Shown here one piece after another: positions 34,935-45,313 of a stretch of DNA of 57,715 nt. The notes beneath the pieces are model-generated. The model saw only the letters and a list, made by a program, of their open reading frames with translations, did not search any database and was not told the DNA's origin. How positions within the stretch are numbered: position 1 is the stretch's first letter; each line of letters begins with the position of its first letter. The position numbers and the translations under genes were made by a program. Source of the stretch: Chitinophaga pinensis (GTDB taxonomy: Bacteria > Bacteroidota > Bacteroidia > UBA4408); assembly GCA_945872355.1 (NCBI GenBank), contig CAMBZU010000010.1, positions 1 through 57,715 on the forward strand, read 5' to 3'.

Positions 34935-36941
34935 TTAATTCAATTGTAATAGGGCTTGCTTCGCCTTTTCTTGATTTGGATTTTTAGCAATAACATGGTT
35001 TAAAATAGCCTTAGCATCTTTGGTTTTATTTTGATACATCAAAACGCTGGCTTTATTCATCAAAGCCAATTCATAATCTGGATCGAGCATTAAGGCTTTT
35101 TCAAAATTTATAAGTGCCATTGAAATATTTTCCTCAGTTAAATAAAAGTAACCTAAATTTGAGTAACCTGGCGCAAAATTAGGAAACTCATTAACCAGCT
35201 TTTGAAACAACAAATAGGCTTGCTTTCTATCATTATTATTTAAACATGCGCTGCTGTATTTATTTAAAAATTCAGGAAAAAATGGCGCCAAATTAAAAGC
35301 TTGGGCATAAAACTTTTGTGCGTTAATAAAATCTGATTTAAACTGGTAAGCCTCTCCTACTCTATAACACAGCCAAGCATCATCATTATTATATGTTTTT
35401 TTTACCAATACTTGTTGAAGTAATTTGTTTTGATTAAAACTTTCAATGTCAGTGATTATTTGCTTGTAATTTTCCTGCAAAAAATATAGTTGAACAAACA
35501 AGTGAATATGATTCATTAAAGGTTCACTTTTCAAAACATTACAGTAAAAAGCAGCAGAATCGAGGTAATAGGATTTTTTCTCAAATTTTTCATATTGATT
35601 GATGTATGCCAATGCTTTGGTTTTAGCATCAGGATTACTTTCATTAATAGCATAAAGTCCTAAAAATTTCTTAGCATTTTTTGCAGTTAATGTATGCTTT
35701 GGTTTACGAATAAAATGATCGTGAACAGTTACATGTGGTATATCAATTGAGCCAGAACGAGGCATATGACAGCTCACACAATTTTTATTAGCTGCATCTA
35801 ACAACTTAGTATCTGCTGCGCATTTTTTTGAAGCATCAGAAGAATGACAATTATTACACTTCCCATTAAAGAATTCATCCTTCTGCAGCTTCACACTTTT
35901 ATGAGGATTATGACATGTAACACAGGTAAAGGAATTTTTATAAGGATGTAATTGATCAATTGCTGTTTTCTTTTGGCTTTGCAAAAAACATTGACTTTGT
36001 TTAAGCCTATCGGCATGCGAGGCCATTATAAATTCATCTTCTGCATTGCTATATTTCGGCAAAAAAACAGTCATGAAATCTGACAACTTTTGACCTGGTT
36101 TAAAATCATAAAAAGAATGTCCGTTTTTAAGTACTGCATTGCCTTGTAAATGACAACGTTGGCAAACATCAAACTGTAAATCGGGACTTAACTTACCCGG
36201 ATTTACAATACTATAATCGATATATTTTGAAGTATCAACAAATTCACCGTTGCTTTTTTGTTTCACATGAATTGAGCCAGGACCATGACATCTCTCGCAT
36301 CCAATACCGTTTGGAAGAGAGGCAAATTTATTTTCAGATCCTAAATTAAAATCGGGATAAGAGTTATGGCAACTCATGCATTCCAAACCAATTTTTCTAC
36401 TGAATCTGGTATTATGACCTTCTTCAAAACCTGGCGGTAAATCCCATTGTTTTTTTTGGGTATAAAAAGTGATAGGCATTTGCGTAACATAACCGTTTCG
36501 CATCATCATGTGCGAGTTGGTATGCTGTCCGGAGCCGATAATATAATTTACAGTTTCAATTCTTTTATAAACAGTATCCTTTCCTTGTAACCTGAACTCC
36601 ATAATTTTCATGGTATCACCTACAAAAAAAGGATGGTAATTAAAGTCAGAAAATTTATCATATACGGCAATATTACTTCCAAACAATGCAGCTGTTTTAA
36701 GTTTTGAGGCATTGTCGAAAGACTTGCCCATGCCGGTTTCTATAAATGTTTCATAAATATTAAGGTGACAAGTTTTGCAAGTGTTTATACCAACATATGT
36801 TGCAGTATCGCCATGATTTAAATAAGGAGAAGCGCTGTAAGAAATTTCTTCTTTCTTAGTATCGTTATTACAATCTGAATTTAATATCGCTATTAATAGC
36901 AACATTATAAAAAAAGAACAAGACAGTAAAAAGCTTTTCAT
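34935..36941 (-). CDS. Heptaheme c-type cytochrome with C-terminal TPR domain, lipoprotein
   Basis: A 668-residue exported protein. The signal sequence ends at a possible lipobox (LNSDC, Cys 24). Seven CxxCH heme-binding motifs are at about 55, 188, 215, 260, 340, 362 and 388, and separate His residues (SGQHTNSH, HVTVHDH) could be distal ligands, as in the cytochrome c554/NrfB-like multiheme group. From about residue 430 to the end the protein is helical with TPR repeats (for example SNLGYFYLTEENISMALINFEKALMLDPDYELAL, only partly quoted as SNLGYFYL). It is probably attached to an envelope membrane facing the periplasm. The redox partner is unknown. It lies between prmC and mltG in one transcript. 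Confidence 0.9.
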   Translation of the reverse strand: MKSFLLSCSFFIMLLLIAILNSDCNNDTKKEEISYSASPYLNHGDTATYVGINTCKTCHLNIYETFIETGMGKSFDNASKLKTAALFGSNIAVYDKFSDFNYHPFFVGDTMKIMEFRLQGKDTVYKRIETVNYIIGSGQHTNSHMMMRNGYVTQMPITFYTQKKQWDLPPGFEEGHNTRFSRKIGLECMSCHNSYPDFNLGSENKFASLPNGIGCERCHGPGSIHVKQKSNGEFVDTSKYIDYSIVNPGKLSPDLQFDVCQRCHLQGNAVLKNGHSFYDFKPGQKLSDFMTVFLPKYSNAEDEFIMASHADRLKQSQCFLQSQKKTAIDQLHPYKNSFTCVTCHNPHKSVKLQKDEFFNGKCNNCHSSDASKKCAADTKLLDAANKNCVSCHMPRSGSIDIPHVTVHDHFIRKPKHTLTAKNAKKFLGLYAINESNPDAKTKALAYINQYEKFEKKSYYLDSAAFYCNVLKSEPLMNHIHLFVQLYFLQENYKQIITDIESFNQNKLLQQVLVKKTYNNDDAWLCYRVGEAYQFKSDFINAQKFYAQAFNLAPFFPEFLNKYSSACLNNNDRKQAYLLFQKLVNEFPNFAPGYSNLGYFYLTEENISMALINFEKALMLDPDYELALMNKASVLMYQNKTKDAKAILNHVIAKNPNQEKAKQALLQLN

Positions 36942-36961
36942 GACCTATAACACTAGGATGT

Positions 36962-37816
36962 TTAAAGCAAATTTGCTTTTATGAATCTGTATTTGTTTTG
37001 CAAATCCCTTTTAGAAACAACATTTATAAAACCTTTTTCTTGCAGCATTAATTTCACCTTATCATTATAATCTTCATGCGTTTCAAAATACAAACTTCCT
37101 TGTTTTTGAAGATTCAGTAAAGCAAAATCGGCAATTGCTTTATAAAATTGCAAAGGGTCGTTATTGGTTACAAACAGCGCAATATGTGGTTCAAATCCAA
37201 TTACGTTTTGCTTCATTTGAACCTCTTCGGCTTTAAGAATATAAGGAGGATTACTTACAATAATATTAAAAAATTCATCTACAACTGCATCAGTCATTTC
37301 AAGAATATCTGCTTTTAATAATTGTAAATCCACGTTTAATTCTCGTGCATTAATTTCGGCTACAGTAAGCGCTTGATTTGAAATATCCAATGCAAAAGCA
37401 CCTGCCTGAATCATGTTCTTAGCTAAAGAAATTGCAATGCAGCCACTACCAGTTCCAATATCTAAAAACTTAAGATTTCTTTTTCCCATGTGATCTTTCA
37501 CAATCCAATCTACAAGTTCTTCTGTTTCAGGTCTTGGAATTAACACATCTTCATCAACTTTAAACTTTAGCTGATAAAACTCTGTTTCTCCAAATATATA
37601 TTGAATTGGTTTGTTTGTGAGAAGCGGTTTTAAAATTCCATTAAAGGCATTTTCTTCCTCAATATTCAACTCATTATCTTTTTCAAAAAGCACTCTTGAT
37701 CTGCCCCATTGTTTAATATGGTAGCATGCTAAATAAAATAGATTATCGCATTCATCTTGATCGTAAATTAGTTCTAATTTACTTCGCCAAAGAAGTTTTA
37801 ATTCTGAATAAGTCAT
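36962..37816 (-). CDS. prmC: Release factor glutamine methyltransferase PrmC
   Basis: Methylates the Gln of the GGQ motif in release factors RF1 and RF2 using SAM. A helical N-terminal domain (1-80) is followed by IPRPETEELV (93-102), motif I FLDIGTGSGCIAISLA (117-132), and the substrate-binding NPPY at 189-192 (SNPPYI). Length 284 is typical. It heads the prmC-cytochrome-mltG transcript; TAATTTTG at 37827-37834 is a likely -7 box. Confidence 0.95.
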   Translation of the reverse strand: MTYSELKLLWRSKLELIYDQDECDNLFYLACYHIKQWGRSRVLFEKDNELNIEEENAFNGILKPLLTNKPIQYIFGETEFYQLKFKVDEDVLIPRPETEELVDWIVKDHMGKRNLKFLDIGTGSGCIAISLAKNMIQAGAFALDISNQALTVAEINARELNVDLQLLKADILEMTDAVVDEFFNIIVSNPPYILKAEEVQMKQNVIGFEPHIALFVTNNDPLQFYKAIADFALLNLQKQGSLYFETHEDYNDKVKLMLQEKGFINVVSKRDLQNKYRFIKANLL

Positions 37817-37826
37817 TTGTGTTTTA

Positions 37827-37834
37827 CAAAATTA
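37827..37834 (-). promoter_or_regulatory. Candidate -7 box of the prmC operon
   Basis: It reads TAATTTTG on the minus strand, 10 bases from the prmC ATG. No TTG within the normal -33 spacing. Confidence 0.4.
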
Positions 37835-37883
37835 AACCTTGAATTCTTATGCTTATAATTAGCCAACATGTTTACAATTAATA

Positions 37884-40800
37884 TTATTTCCCATTCAATT
37901 TTTTAGCTTCGTCAATCGAAATCTTCTCGCCATTATTTAAAGCAATTATAAAGGCATCAGTAATTCCTTTGGCAATAACTTCGGCTTTAACGGCTTCAGC
38001 AGCAGCGGCATCTTTATAACTCCCAACAGTGTAAATAGTCAGGTCGCCATTTTTAAAATTGGCAATCCCTTTATCGGCAATACTTAAATATTTGTTCATG
38101 ATTTCAACAGGCACTTCTTTTCTAAATGCGCCAAGTTGCACCTTGTAAACAACATTTGCTGCAACATTGTTCGCAGTTGAATTGGCAATAGTTTTAGGTA
38201 CTTCTACGGCAGTTTTATTTTGCTCAGTGGCGCCAACTAATGGAATTACTTTTGGTTGCACATTCAAGCCTTGCGCATTAGTGAAGATAGATTTCCCTTG
38301 CTGTGCTTCCATGGCAGCTGCTTGTTCCATAGGAATTCTTTTTCCATTAATATACGCAGAAACAAATGCATCAGCCACGCCAATTTGAACAATTACATCT
38401 TTGGCTTTAGCTGCTTCTCTTACCTCATTAAATATACCACTTGTATATCTATACTGTCCCTTTTGATTAAGTTCATAATACAAAGGAGTAATGTTATACA
38501 ATTGACCTGCTTTAACAGCTTTGCTATATACGCCAACTTGCACCGTATACATAAGCCCTTTAATTGTTTGAATATCTTGTTGTGGTAAAGTTTCACCCGC
38601 TTTAATTTGTGCTGGAGCAATATTGTTATTGTTAGCTAGGCTATTTAAATTATCTAAACTAGTTTTTTGATTGCTTGAATTATTTGAAGCTGTATTATTC
38701 AAATTATTATTTGTAGCAAGTGCATTTTGTGTTGATGAATTAACGGCACCTGATTTACAATCTTTACCTGCTGCTAAAAGAGCTCTAGCCTCAGACAGCG
38801 GCATTCTTTTTCCATAACAGTAGGCAACAACAAAAGCATCTTTATAATTTAAACCAATCAATTCTTTTCTTGCGCTAGCGGCCCCCTCAAATGAATTAAA
38901 CAAGCCAGCTGTGTATCTTATTAATTTACTATTTGGAATTATTTCTCCGGAAATAGGACTCAAACTACCAAAAGCATTTTCGACTACAGGACGGTTAAAA
39001 GCGCCAATTTGAACTTTAAAGACTAAGCCATTGGGTAGTGCTTCATTCATCTTAATTGGATTGTTAGAATTATGCGGTTTGCCCTTATTAATGCCTAAAG
39101 GAACAAGCTGATTTGTTTTTGCACTTTCGGTGTTTGTGCTCACAACATTGTTACTGTTTGTTGAAACAACTGTTTCAGTTTCTATAGTTTCAATTGGTTC
39201 AGGAATACCTTCAATAGCGCGCATAATTCTTAATGCTAAATTTTTATCAATTGATGAAAGATAAATATCGGAAGCGTTCTTTTTATATAAGGCTTGTTTG
39301 TTGGCCTCATTTGCTGATGCATTTAATGAATCTGCGCTTCTTGACAACAATTGTGATTCATAATCTAAATCATACGCTTCTTGCACCAATGGTTTTCTTT
39401 TTCTTTTGTTAAGTGATGCAGCTTCATCTAACTTGTTATTAGATTCTTCTAGTTTCTGACTGCTGAGTGTTTTTACTGAGTCAGCATTTTGTTTCAACTT
39501 AATTGCTTCTGCGGCAGCTTGTTCAGACTCTTGCTTATACCCTACAAACTTCAAATATTCATCTGTAGTTTTAACACTAGGCTTCGTTGCAGTGGCTTGG
39601 GTTACAGGAGTTTTAGCTGTTTGATTAGATGTTACAACCTTTTCTTCCTCATTTCCTAAATTGCTATTTTCTTGCTTGTTCTTTTGATTAAGGTTATCAC
39701 TTTTATTTTCTTTATTAAGATTAGCGTTTGAATTTGATTGCGCCAATTCTTTATTCTGTTTTTGCTGATTTTGATTAGCAATATTGTTTTGTTCTTTAGC
39801 GTTATTTTGTGAAGCATTAGCAGTTTCTTTATTAGCTATTGGATTCACATTTTTTGCAACTTCATTATTGGTTTCTGTGGCTTTCAATAGCTCTTCAGGC
39901 ACCACATTATTATAAGCCATTAAAAGTATTTTTGACTTCGGTTCATCAAACTTTTTTAAGTAATTATCTGCTTCAAATTGCTTTGTTCGAGCGTTAGTTT
40001 CCGACTTATCTGCAACTGCATTTAAAGAGTCAACCTTTGCTTCATTTGCTTTAGAAACTCTATCCAATTCTTCTGCCTTTTTCTGGGCTTCAACTTTGTT
40101 TTTTTTCCTTGATTGCGCGGCGGCAAATTCAAATAATTCGTTACTACTTATTGCATCTTTTTGTGCCTGAACCTTAATTGAATCAGCTTCATTTCTTTTT
40201 TCTACAGCACTTATTTTTAAAGCTGCTGCTTCATTTTTAATAGTTTCATATCCTTGATAATCGGCAGTTGATTTAATTTCTTTCAATATACTTTCTTTAT
40301 CCTTTAATTTTGGTGCTGATGTAGCCGCTACATTATTGCTAGCTTGTGCTTCATTTTGATTGACAAGATTATCAGATTTAACTTCCGTTTGATTTACTTG
40401 CGTTTGATTATTTTTTGGTGCTTCTTTCTGTTCGTTTACATTTATTGAAGCATTGCTTTCTTTTGTAGTTTCCTTAGTAACATCATTTGAACCTGCGACA
40501 GCATCTTGTTTAGTTACAGCCAATTCGGTATTGTTCTGAATTTCTTGTTTTTTGTAAACCGCAATAATTTTTTCTTGCTGTGCCTTGTCGAGTTGAGCTA
40601 TAAACTTATCAGCTTCCGACTTCACAGCCGCAGCCTTCAACATCTCACTTTGCGCTTTTATTTTTAATGCGTCAGCAGTGATTAACATATCTCTGCCTTC
40701 ATTGTCAATTCTTATAGCTTCTTCGGCCAGTGCTTGCTTTTTTGATTTCTTTTTTTCTTCAGCGGCTAAATCAATTAAGCCCTGTGATTCAATTACTTTT

Positions 40801-43800
40801 TCTTCGCCAATTGCTTTTTTAGCAGTAAAATCAGTAGCATTTTTATCAGCATTGTCTTCGAACGTTCTTGCTTGATTTAATATCGTTTCAAATTGAATAT
40901 ATTCCTGAGACTTTTTAATAGTGGCTGTTTCCTCCGATGAAACTTTTAAAGTTGTATTGTAATTGCTGTAATCTGGTCTTAAATTGTTTACCGCTTCAGT
41001 AACTGATGAATTTCTATCTGTATTAAAACCTTTGAAATTAGAAGTAGCCTTATTATCAACATTATTATTAGCAATGCTGCTATTTGCTTGTTCCAATAAT
41101 TTTCTTTGGCGCACTAAAACTACATTTTGAGCATTAACTGCGGCATTTAAGTTTGTTTCCTTTTCAGCTAAGGTGTTTTGCTGAATGGCATTATCTTTAG
41201 CAGTAACAGCCTTTAGGTAATCGCCTTCAATTTGTGATAAGCTGATAGAAAAATTAGCCTTGTCAGTTTCTGGAAGCGATTGTAATTTTTGATTTAGTAC
41301 ATTTTTATTGGCCTCAAATTCTTTATTATAAATATTGTAGGCTATTAGGTTAGCAGCTATTTTTTTAGAATTAGCAATTTCTTGAAAGCTCTTTTGAGAT
41401 TCAGCCAAGCTATTCATTTCATTCTTTTCGGTTGCATTGCTTAAAAGTTTTGCGCTTGAGTCGGCCATTTGAATTGCTTGATTTGCCTGAGCTAGTAAGA
41501 AATCCTTTTTATTTTCATCTAATGAATTTGTATAGCTGGTATAATCCTCTAAAACTATGTTAGCATTTGTTTTATCAGTTTTAACCAAATTAGTTTCTTT
41601 AGTTGTAGTAGTTTGATTAGCATTAACAACAGCATTGGTTGAGCTATTATTATCGCTGCGCTGTGCACTAAATTGCTCCTCTAATTTTTGCTTATCTTCT
41701 GCAGCTATTTGAGTTAAATTTGTATTTCCAGCCGTTGAAATTTCTGCCATTATTTCTTTATTGATACGGGCCTCATCCTCTATGGCAATAGCCTCTTCCT
41801 TCAGTTTTACAATCTTATTATCAATTCCTCCAAGTTCTGTTTCCTTATCCTTCCTTGCGGCCAAAACAGTATTAAGTTGCGCTTCATTAGCTTCCTTCTT
41901 CGCGTCAGTTTTCGATTTTAAAATTTCTTCGCGAGCAATTTTCTCATCAAACATTGATTCTTGAATCTCAGCCTTCAAATCATTTTTTCTAGCTTCTAAG
42001 CTAACTGCTTCTGCATTTTTATCTTTTGCTAACTTGGTTAAGTTTTCAGGTGAAGAAACTTTGGAGGTTCCTTTATTTTTCTCTAATTCCTTGCTTTGTT
42101 TCTCTAAATTTTCAAAGGCAGTTTTTGAGTCAGACTTAACAGCTACTTCCAAGTCACTTGCATATTGCTGCGCTTGATTGGCTTCAACTTGTTTGGCATT
42201 AGCTTCAAGCTCCAAGTCCTTTGCTAAGTTATAAGCCACAACAGCCTGTTGAGAAAGGAGGTCGCCATCCTTCTTTGCTTTTGCAGCAAAATCAAGTTGT
42301 AATTGTTTTTCACTAATTTCAGCAACAGCTGCTGCATCATTTTCAAATTTTGCAGCTTCTTTATATTTACTTTGAGCTTGATTATTTTTTAAATTTGAAA
42401 AGGCAAAAGCTTGTCTTGATTTATCTCTTGTATCATCAGCATCTTTTTGGGTTTCTTTAGCATCTTCAGCAGCAATGGCAACTATTTCTGTATTATTTAT
42501 TCCTTTTTCATTTTTATTGGCAGATTTATTTTCTTCAGCTGCTGTTCCCTTTTCAGGCTGCGTGTTTGATGCTGCTGTGCTCTCCTCTTTAAAAGTATTT
42601 CTATTTGATAGTACTTTGCTGTCGTAAGTGTTTTTTGCTGAAACTTCATTTATTATACCAGCTTGAACTTGTTCATCATAATTTACATCTAGATTAGCTC
42701 TTTCCTTAAACAACTCTGCTACAGCTAAAGCATTATTTTCAACCGTATCGCCAAAGAAATTATAAATAATCATGGTAGTAACTCCCTCCTTCTTTCTTAA
42801 CTGAATTTCCTGTTTTAAAGGTCTCAACTCAGTCATTGTTGGAATATCTACAATTTGCTTTATTGGCGGAGTACCCGATTGCTCAACAGTGTATTCGTAT
42901 TTTGTACCATTATTCAAATTCATACGGTATTTACCATCTTTATCGGAACTATTGAAAGTACCAATAAACATGCCCGTTTGAACATTCTTTATCGTTATTT
43001 TTGCAGCAAGGTTTGATGGTATTGCATCATTTGTAACTTTACCTTTAATGATAGCTGCAGTTACAGGAACACGTTCTATTTTAACTTTAAAAACAATTAT
43101 TTTGCCTTCAGCACTATTTCTTTTGGAAGAAAAATAGGCAAAATCACTTCGAGGATCTGTTACATATTGAATATCATCGTCTGGCGTATTTATAGCAAAA
43201 TCAAGGTTCTTAGCTGCAGTCCAATCGCCTGATGCGTTTAATTCTGATTTAAAAACATCATAGCCTCCCATACTGTTATGACCTTTACTGCAAAAGTAGA
43301 GCGTTTTACCATCAGGCGTTATAAAGGGAAAATCTTCGTCATACATTGTGTTTACATTTGGACCAAGGTTTACAGGTTTTCCCCAGGTAAAATTCTCCTG
43401 TTTACTTATTTTGTAAATATCACGTCCATTTTTTCCATCAGCGCCATAACTGCTATAATAAATATCTTGACTTGTTTGCCTTATCACAACGGTTGATTGG
43501 TCTTTCTTTTTAACATCAAAAGGTGTTTTTAGATCATCTGGTTTTACAACCAGCTTTGCCCCAATCTTTGCTAAATCGTATGCTCTAAAGTATTCTGTAC
43601 TGTTGAGTTCTTTTTTTTCAATTACAGTCAAATCTGTTACATTCTTCAATAAAGTTTTACCACTCTGGCATTGTTTTATTTGAAGATCCACTTCTAATTT
43701 AGTAGATGATTTGCTCTTTTTTAGTTTAAATAGGTTGTATTGAGCAATTGCATCATCGAACCTATAGTTTAAGTGAAAAGCCTTTCCTAAATGGTAGTAA

Positions 43801-44105
43801 ATATCGTCATCAACATCATTTTTGCCAATGGCAAAAGTCAAATAAGGCAATGGTTTTTCTTTATTTTCTTTGGCATATAATAAGCAAACACCGTATTTAT
43901 AATTAAAATTAGGGTCTTTAGGGTATAAACTTAATAATTGAGAATACAAGGGCAAGGCTGCTGCATAATCATCAACTTCAAAAAGCCCTTCGGCTTGCTT
44001 GCGCAGTTCCTTTTCAGAACCAAAATCATTTTGAGCATTTGTAACAAAACTGACAAGAACTAGAAATACTAAAGTTAGTATCAAGCTATGCGTTTTTTCT
44101 TTCAT
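37884..44105 (-). CDS. Giant envelope protein: TPR, PD40, CRD, coiled coil and three SPOR-like repeats
   Basis: A 2073-residue exported protein. Signal peptide 1-25; TPR-like helices about 28-150; PD40 beta-propeller blades about 205-345 (DEDFPFITPDGKTLYFCSKG and PRSDFAYFSSKR); a carboxypeptidase-like domain about 350-440; then about 1200 residues of Ala/Lys/Glu/Asn helix with internal repeats; and three SPOR-like domains starting near 1687, 1843 and 1981 (FKVQIGAFNRP, YTVQVGVYSKA, YKVQLGAFRKE). TPR-PD40-CRD is the N-terminal order of the T9SS protein PorE, but the OmpA-like peptidoglycan domain is absent; SPOR-like domains, which can bind denuded glycan strands, take its place. A wall-attached scaffold is inference. 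plsY lies 57 bases upstream. Confidence 0.85.
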   Translation of the reverse strand: MKEKTHSLILTLVFLVLVSFVTNAQNDFGSEKELRKQAEGLFEVDDYAAALPLYSQLLSLYPKDPNFNYKYGVCLLYAKENKEKPLPYLTFAIGKNDVDDDIYYHLGKAFHLNYRFDDAIAQYNLFKLKKSKSSTKLEVDLQIKQCQSGKTLLKNVTDLTVIEKKELNSTEYFRAYDLAKIGAKLVVKPDDLKTPFDVKKKDQSTVVIRQTSQDIYYSSYGADGKNGRDIYKISKQENFTWGKPVNLGPNVNTMYDEDFPFITPDGKTLYFCSKGHNSMGGYDVFKSELNASGDWTAAKNLDFAINTPDDDIQYVTDPRSDFAYFSSKRNSAEGKIIVFKVKIERVPVTAAIIKGKVTNDAIPSNLAAKITIKNVQTGMFIGTFNSSDKDGKYRMNLNNGTKYEYTVEQSGTPPIKQIVDIPTMTELRPLKQEIQLRKKEGVTTMIIYNFFGDTVENNALAVAELFKERANLDVNYDEQVQAGIINEVSAKNTYDSKVLSNRNTFKEESTAASNTQPEKGTAAEENKSANKNEKGINNTEIVAIAAEDAKETQKDADDTRDKSRQAFAFSNLKNNQAQSKYKEAAKFENDAAAVAEISEKQLQLDFAAKAKKDGDLLSQQAVVAYNLAKDLELEANAKQVEANQAQQYASDLEVAVKSDSKTAFENLEKQSKELEKNKGTSKVSSPENLTKLAKDKNAEAVSLEARKNDLKAEIQESMFDEKIAREEILKSKTDAKKEANEAQLNTVLAARKDKETELGGIDNKIVKLKEEAIAIEDEARINKEIMAEISTAGNTNLTQIAAEDKQKLEEQFSAQRSDNNSSTNAVVNANQTTTTKETNLVKTDKTNANIVLEDYTSYTNSLDENKKDFLLAQANQAIQMADSSAKLLSNATEKNEMNSLAESQKSFQEIANSKKIAANLIAYNIYNKEFEANKNVLNQKLQSLPETDKANFSISLSQIEGDYLKAVTAKDNAIQQNTLAEKETNLNAAVNAQNVVLVRQRKLLEQANSSIANNNVDNKATSNFKGFNTDRNSSVTEAVNNLRPDYSNYNTTLKVSSEETATIKKSQEYIQFETILNQARTFEDNADKNATDFTAKKAIGEEKVIESQGLIDLAAEEKKKSKKQALAEEAIRIDNEGRDMLITADALKIKAQSEMLKAAAVKSEADKFIAQLDKAQQEKIIAVYKKQEIQNNTELAVTKQDAVAGSNDVTKETTKESNASINVNEQKEAPKNNQTQVNQTEVKSDNLVNQNEAQASNNVAATSAPKLKDKESILKEIKSTADYQGYETIKNEAAALKISAVEKRNEADSIKVQAQKDAISSNELFEFAAAQSRKKNKVEAQKKAEELDRVSKANEAKVDSLNAVADKSETNARTKQFEADNYLKKFDEPKSKILLMAYNNVVPEELLKATETNNEVAKNVNPIANKETANASQNNAKEQNNIANQNQQKQNKELAQSNSNANLNKENKSDNLNQKNKQENSNLGNEEEKVVTSNQTAKTPVTQATATKPSVKTTDEYLKFVGYKQESEQAAAEAIKLKQNADSVKTLSSQKLEESNNKLDEAASLNKRKRKPLVQEAYDLDYESQLLSRSADSLNASANEANKQALYKKNASDIYLSSIDKNLALRIMRAIEGIPEPIETIETETVVSTNSNNVVSTNTESAKTNQLVPLGINKGKPHNSNNPIKMNEALPNGLVFKVQIGAFNRPVVENAFGSLSPISGEIIPNSKLIRYTAGLFNSFEGAASARKELIGLNYKDAFVVAYCYGKRMPLSEARALLAAGKDCKSGAVNSSTQNALATNNNLNNTASNNSSNQKTSLDNLNSLANNNNIAPAQIKAGETLPQQDIQTIKGLMYTVQVGVYSKAVKAGQLYNITPLYYELNQKGQYRYTSGIFNEVREAAKAKDVIVQIGVADAFVSAYINGKRIPMEQAAAMEAQQGKSIFTNAQGLNVQPKVIPLVGATEQNKTAVEVPKTIANSTANNVAANVVYKVQLGAFRKEVPVEIMNKYLSIADKGIANFKNGDLTIYTVGSYKDAAAAEAVKAEVIAKGITDAFIIALNNGEKISIDEAKKLNGK

Positions 44106-44162
44106 TTATTTCTTTTTAACCTATTAAATTTTGCAGCTTTTAGTTCAACAAGAATTTGCTTA

Positions 44163-44897
44163 TTACTGCTTATTTGCTTGTGAAACTTGAACCTCTTCTT
44201 TTGTTTTTTTATTAAAAAAGTTCACTCTGCTTTCCTTTTTACCTAAAAGTCTTTCGATATTCTTTTGATGTGTTATTATTACAGCAATACTTATCATTAA
44301 AGCAAAAACAACCATTGCTGGCTGTGAAGTTTTTGAAATCACCATAACTACAACCGGAAAAAAAAGGCCTGCAATTATTGAACTGAGTGAAACATAACGA
44401 CTAATAATGAAAACTATTAAAAATACGGCAATTGACATAAGTGCAGCTTCATGATTAAGGGCAAGAATAATTCCTAGGAGTGTTGCAACCCCCTTTCCTC
44501 CTTTAAAACCAACATAAATTGGAAAAACATGTCCGAGCAAAGCGCAAATACCAAGGCGTATTTTTAAATTAAAAAGTTCGTCAACGTTTTGACCACTTTC
44601 ATATAAAACATAAAAAAGTTTTACAGCTATCCAACCCTTTAATATATCAACAATAAGCACTGTAATACCCAGTTTTTTACCAAATATGCGAAATGTATTT
44701 GTTGCACCTGCATTGCCACTTCCATGTTCCCTAATATCAATACCATGATAAAATTTACCCAACCAAACTGAAGTTGGTATTGAACCAATGAGGTAAGCAA
44801 AAATAAGCGCTAAAATATTTATAGGAGTTATGAGCACAAATAGGTGAATTAATAAGGACAAAAATAGCAATAATTTAAAAATTGTTGACATAAACAC
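44163..44897 (-). CDS. plsY: Glycerol-3-phosphate acyltransferase PlsY
   Basis: An integral inner-membrane enzyme that moves the acyl group from acyl-phosphate to glycerol 3-phosphate in phospholipid synthesis. The 244-residue protein carries all three PlsY motifs: GSIPTSVWLGK (about 38-48) and HGSGNAGATNTFR (about 58-70), GHVFPIYVGFKGGKGVATLLG (in part, about 122-142), and a later membrane-loop segment. About five to seven membrane segments are visible. The N-terminus is about 25 residues longer than usual; ATG codons at residues 1 and 3 are possible. Confidence 0.95.
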   Translation of the reverse strand: MFMSTIFKLLLFLSLLIHLFVLITPINILALIFAYLIGSIPTSVWLGKFYHGIDIREHGSGNAGATNTFRIFGKKLGITVLIVDILKGWIAVKLFYVLYESGQNVDELFNLKIRLGICALLGHVFPIYVGFKGGKGVATLLGIILALNHEAALMSIAVFLIVFIISRYVSLSSIIAGLFFPVVVMVISKTSQPAMVVFALMISIAVIITHQKNIERLLGKKESRVNFFNKKTKEEVQVSQANKQ

Positions 44898-45313
44898 TGC
44901 AAGCTATCAACATTAATTTGTTAAAAGACCTAAATCACCGAGAGTTTCAATAGATTTTAAGCAGTATATAGCATCAACTTTACACTAATATTTGGCCTCT
45001 AGTTTATCCTTAAAATTTGATATGATATTCTTTTGCCCATTTCTTTAATAAATCTATGGCAAAGCATAACAAGCAAGCCAACAGTATTTAAAACCAATAA
45101 AACACATCCAACAAATTGCTTATTATCTATTCATATGAAATTATTTTTTTGAGCATAAAGGTACCTGCTTTTAAAGAATCCAGAAACTCAGTTAAAAAGT
45201 TGATCAAGTTTAATTATACGCTATTTTTTGGGCGCTAAAACACAATTTTAGTTTAAAGTAAGCTAAGATTAAAATGAGTTAAAAAGCGCTCCCCACTATC
45301 GCTTGAATAATAT

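Noticed and set aside
44898..45313. Possible small RNA or missed gene in the large gap
   Set aside because: No open frame with protein-like composition, no strong hairpin with T tract and no tRNA-like sequence was seen.
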